Positions 6,873 to 7,323 of a stretch of DNA of 7,323 nt are shown one piece after another. The DNA comes from JAVMKJ01 sp031732875 (lineage in GTDB: Bacteria > Pseudomonadota > Gammaproteobacteria > Competibacterales > Competibacteraceae): assembly GCA_031732875.1 (NCBI GenBank), contig JAVMKL010000049.1, forward strand, positions 1 through 7,323, read 5' to 3'. The notes under the pieces were generated by a model. That model ran no database searches and was not told where the DNA came from. It saw nothing but the letters and a program-made list of their open reading frames with translations. Each line of letters opens with the position of its first letter. Positions within the stretch are counted from its first letter, which is position 1. The position numbers and the translations under genes were made by a program.

Positions 6873-6905
6873 TATGATCTCTTCGGTGATTGAAAATCGA
6901 TCATA
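6873..6905. promoter_or_regulatory. Inverted repeat in the leader of the signalling gene
   Basis: TATGATC (6873-6879) and GATCATA (6899-6905) form a perfect 7-bp inverted repeat separated by 19 nt, lying 46-78 nt upstream of the ATG at 6827. The position suits an operator or a leader stem. I could not identify a clear sigma-70 promoter around it, so the role is speculative. The rest of 6828-7029 is AT-rich noncoding DNA. Confidence 0.3.
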
Positions 6906-7029
6906 AAGAAGGATAGTAAGACGACGATGGTAGGTTTCAGGCGCCACCGAGCGCGGCCAAAATATCGGCATTCGCCGGTAACGAAAAACTTTCCGTAATT
7001 TTCAATTTGACAAATTAGTTGGAATTAAT

Positions 7030-7293
7030 TCATGGCGCCATGTATGTAAAGCCGGAATGGTCCCCCTCGACAACACGCAGTTTGCCATCGCTCATCCCTT
7101 GCAAGAAAGGGATTACATCCCTGCCCCGCTTTCCCTGACAGGCGGCATACACCATCTCGCCGGCCTCCATATTCATCCGAACCACCACCGTCCGGTTGGA
7201 GCCTGAAATAAATAGCATCCCGGTACGATGTTATTGATGCAACCGTTGGAATTCAATAATAAATTCTATTGAGGAACCCGCTATGTCAATCAT
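7030..7293 (-). pseudogene. Small gene interrupted by an in-frame TAA; possible DUF4388-like domain
   Basis: On the minus strand an ATG at 7293, preceded by GGAG (7306-7303) at 9-nt spacing, opens a frame reading MIDIAGSSIEFIIEFQRLHQ. It meets TAA at 7233-7231, then continues in the same frame as HRTGMLFISGSNRTVVVRM and on to YMAP with TGA at 7032-7030. Across the TAA the product looks like one small alpha/beta domain of about 87 residues. It has an N-terminal helix, an RTGxLFIS strand turn, and an EAGEMVYAACQGKRGRDVI segment. This pattern recalls DUF4388/PATAN-type domains found near response regulators; that resemblance is tentative. Only the 62 residues from the ATG at 7218 can be read without crossing the stop, and that ATG lacks a Shine-Dalgarno. 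The alternatives are a nonsense mutation, a sequencing error, readthrough, or re-initiation. The gene is on the same strand as, and 202 nt upstream of, the signalling gene. Confidence 0.5.
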
Positions 7294-7323
7294 AATCGTT
7301 CACTCCACTCGATCAGTGAGTAA
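7283..7323 (+). CDS. Possible start of a plus-strand ORF, running off the window
   Basis: An ATG at 7283 is preceded by GAGGAA (7271-7276), with GAGG 8 nt from the start codon. It opens MSIIIVHSTRSVS, still open at the edge. A weak promoter-like pair lies upstream: TTGATG (7234-7239), then TAATAA (7257-7262) at 17-nt spacing. The start overlaps the 5' end of the minus-strand small gene, so at most one of the two starts may be real, unless the genes overlap divergently. With only 13 codons visible, no family can be named. Confidence 0.3.
   Translation, partial: MSIIIVHSTRSVS

Noticed and set aside
6828..6971. N-terminal extension of the REC-GGDEF-EAL protein to the ATG at 6971
   Set aside because: The extra 48 residues have no domain or motif, the REC domain starts right after the ATG at 6827, and a GAGG ribosome binding site precedes 6827.
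7004..7035. TTGACA near 7013 as a plus-strand promoter
   Set aside because: No matching -10 hexamer is found at 16-18 nt, and transcription would run antisense through the small minus-strand gene.

Overview
The window is GC-rich, densely coding bacterial DNA with short AT-rich intergenic stretches. The gene families suggest a proteobacterium, most likely a gammaproteobacterium. The evidence is a Proteobacteria-type RNase D with an HRDC region, a MoaC that lines up residue for residue with the E. coli enzyme, and a K+-independent H+-pyrophosphatase of the Rhodospirillum type. The hairpin-forming intergenic repeats fit the same picture. This placement is inferred from recalled sequences, not from a search.

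Layout. Bases 1-3536 hold three tightly packed plus-strand genes. They are hppA (membrane pyrophosphatase, lacking its first few dozen residues at the window edge), moaC (molybdenum cofactor synthesis) and rnd (RNase D). hppA and moaC are 4 nt apart, and moaC and rnd share an ATGA stop/start overlap, so the three probably form one translationally coupled unit. Bases 3537-4271 are a gap of about 735 bp between convergent genes. It has no convincing gene but contains two different palindromic repeat elements, a perfect AT-rich hairpin, and a 15-codon minus-strand mini-ORF with an ideal ribosome binding site. Bases 4272-6827 (minus strand) encode an 851-residue REC-PAS-PAS-GGDEF-EAL protein, a two-component-controlled cyclic-di-GMP enzyme with both catalytic motif sets intact. 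Upstream of it on the same strand, 7030-7293 carries a small gene of about 87 codons that looks interrupted by an in-frame TAA. At the right edge a plus-strand ORF with a good ribosome binding site may begin at 7283, opposite the start of that small gene.

The genes cover separate jobs: energy conservation from pyrophosphate, cofactor synthesis, RNA processing and second-messenger signalling. I see no integrated new system. The points most worth a second look are the apparent nonsense codon in the small gene, the repeat-filled convergent gap, the SD-led mini-ORF whose start lies in a hairpin, and the 14-residue insertion that separates a candidate RxxD inhibitory motif from the GGDEF active site.
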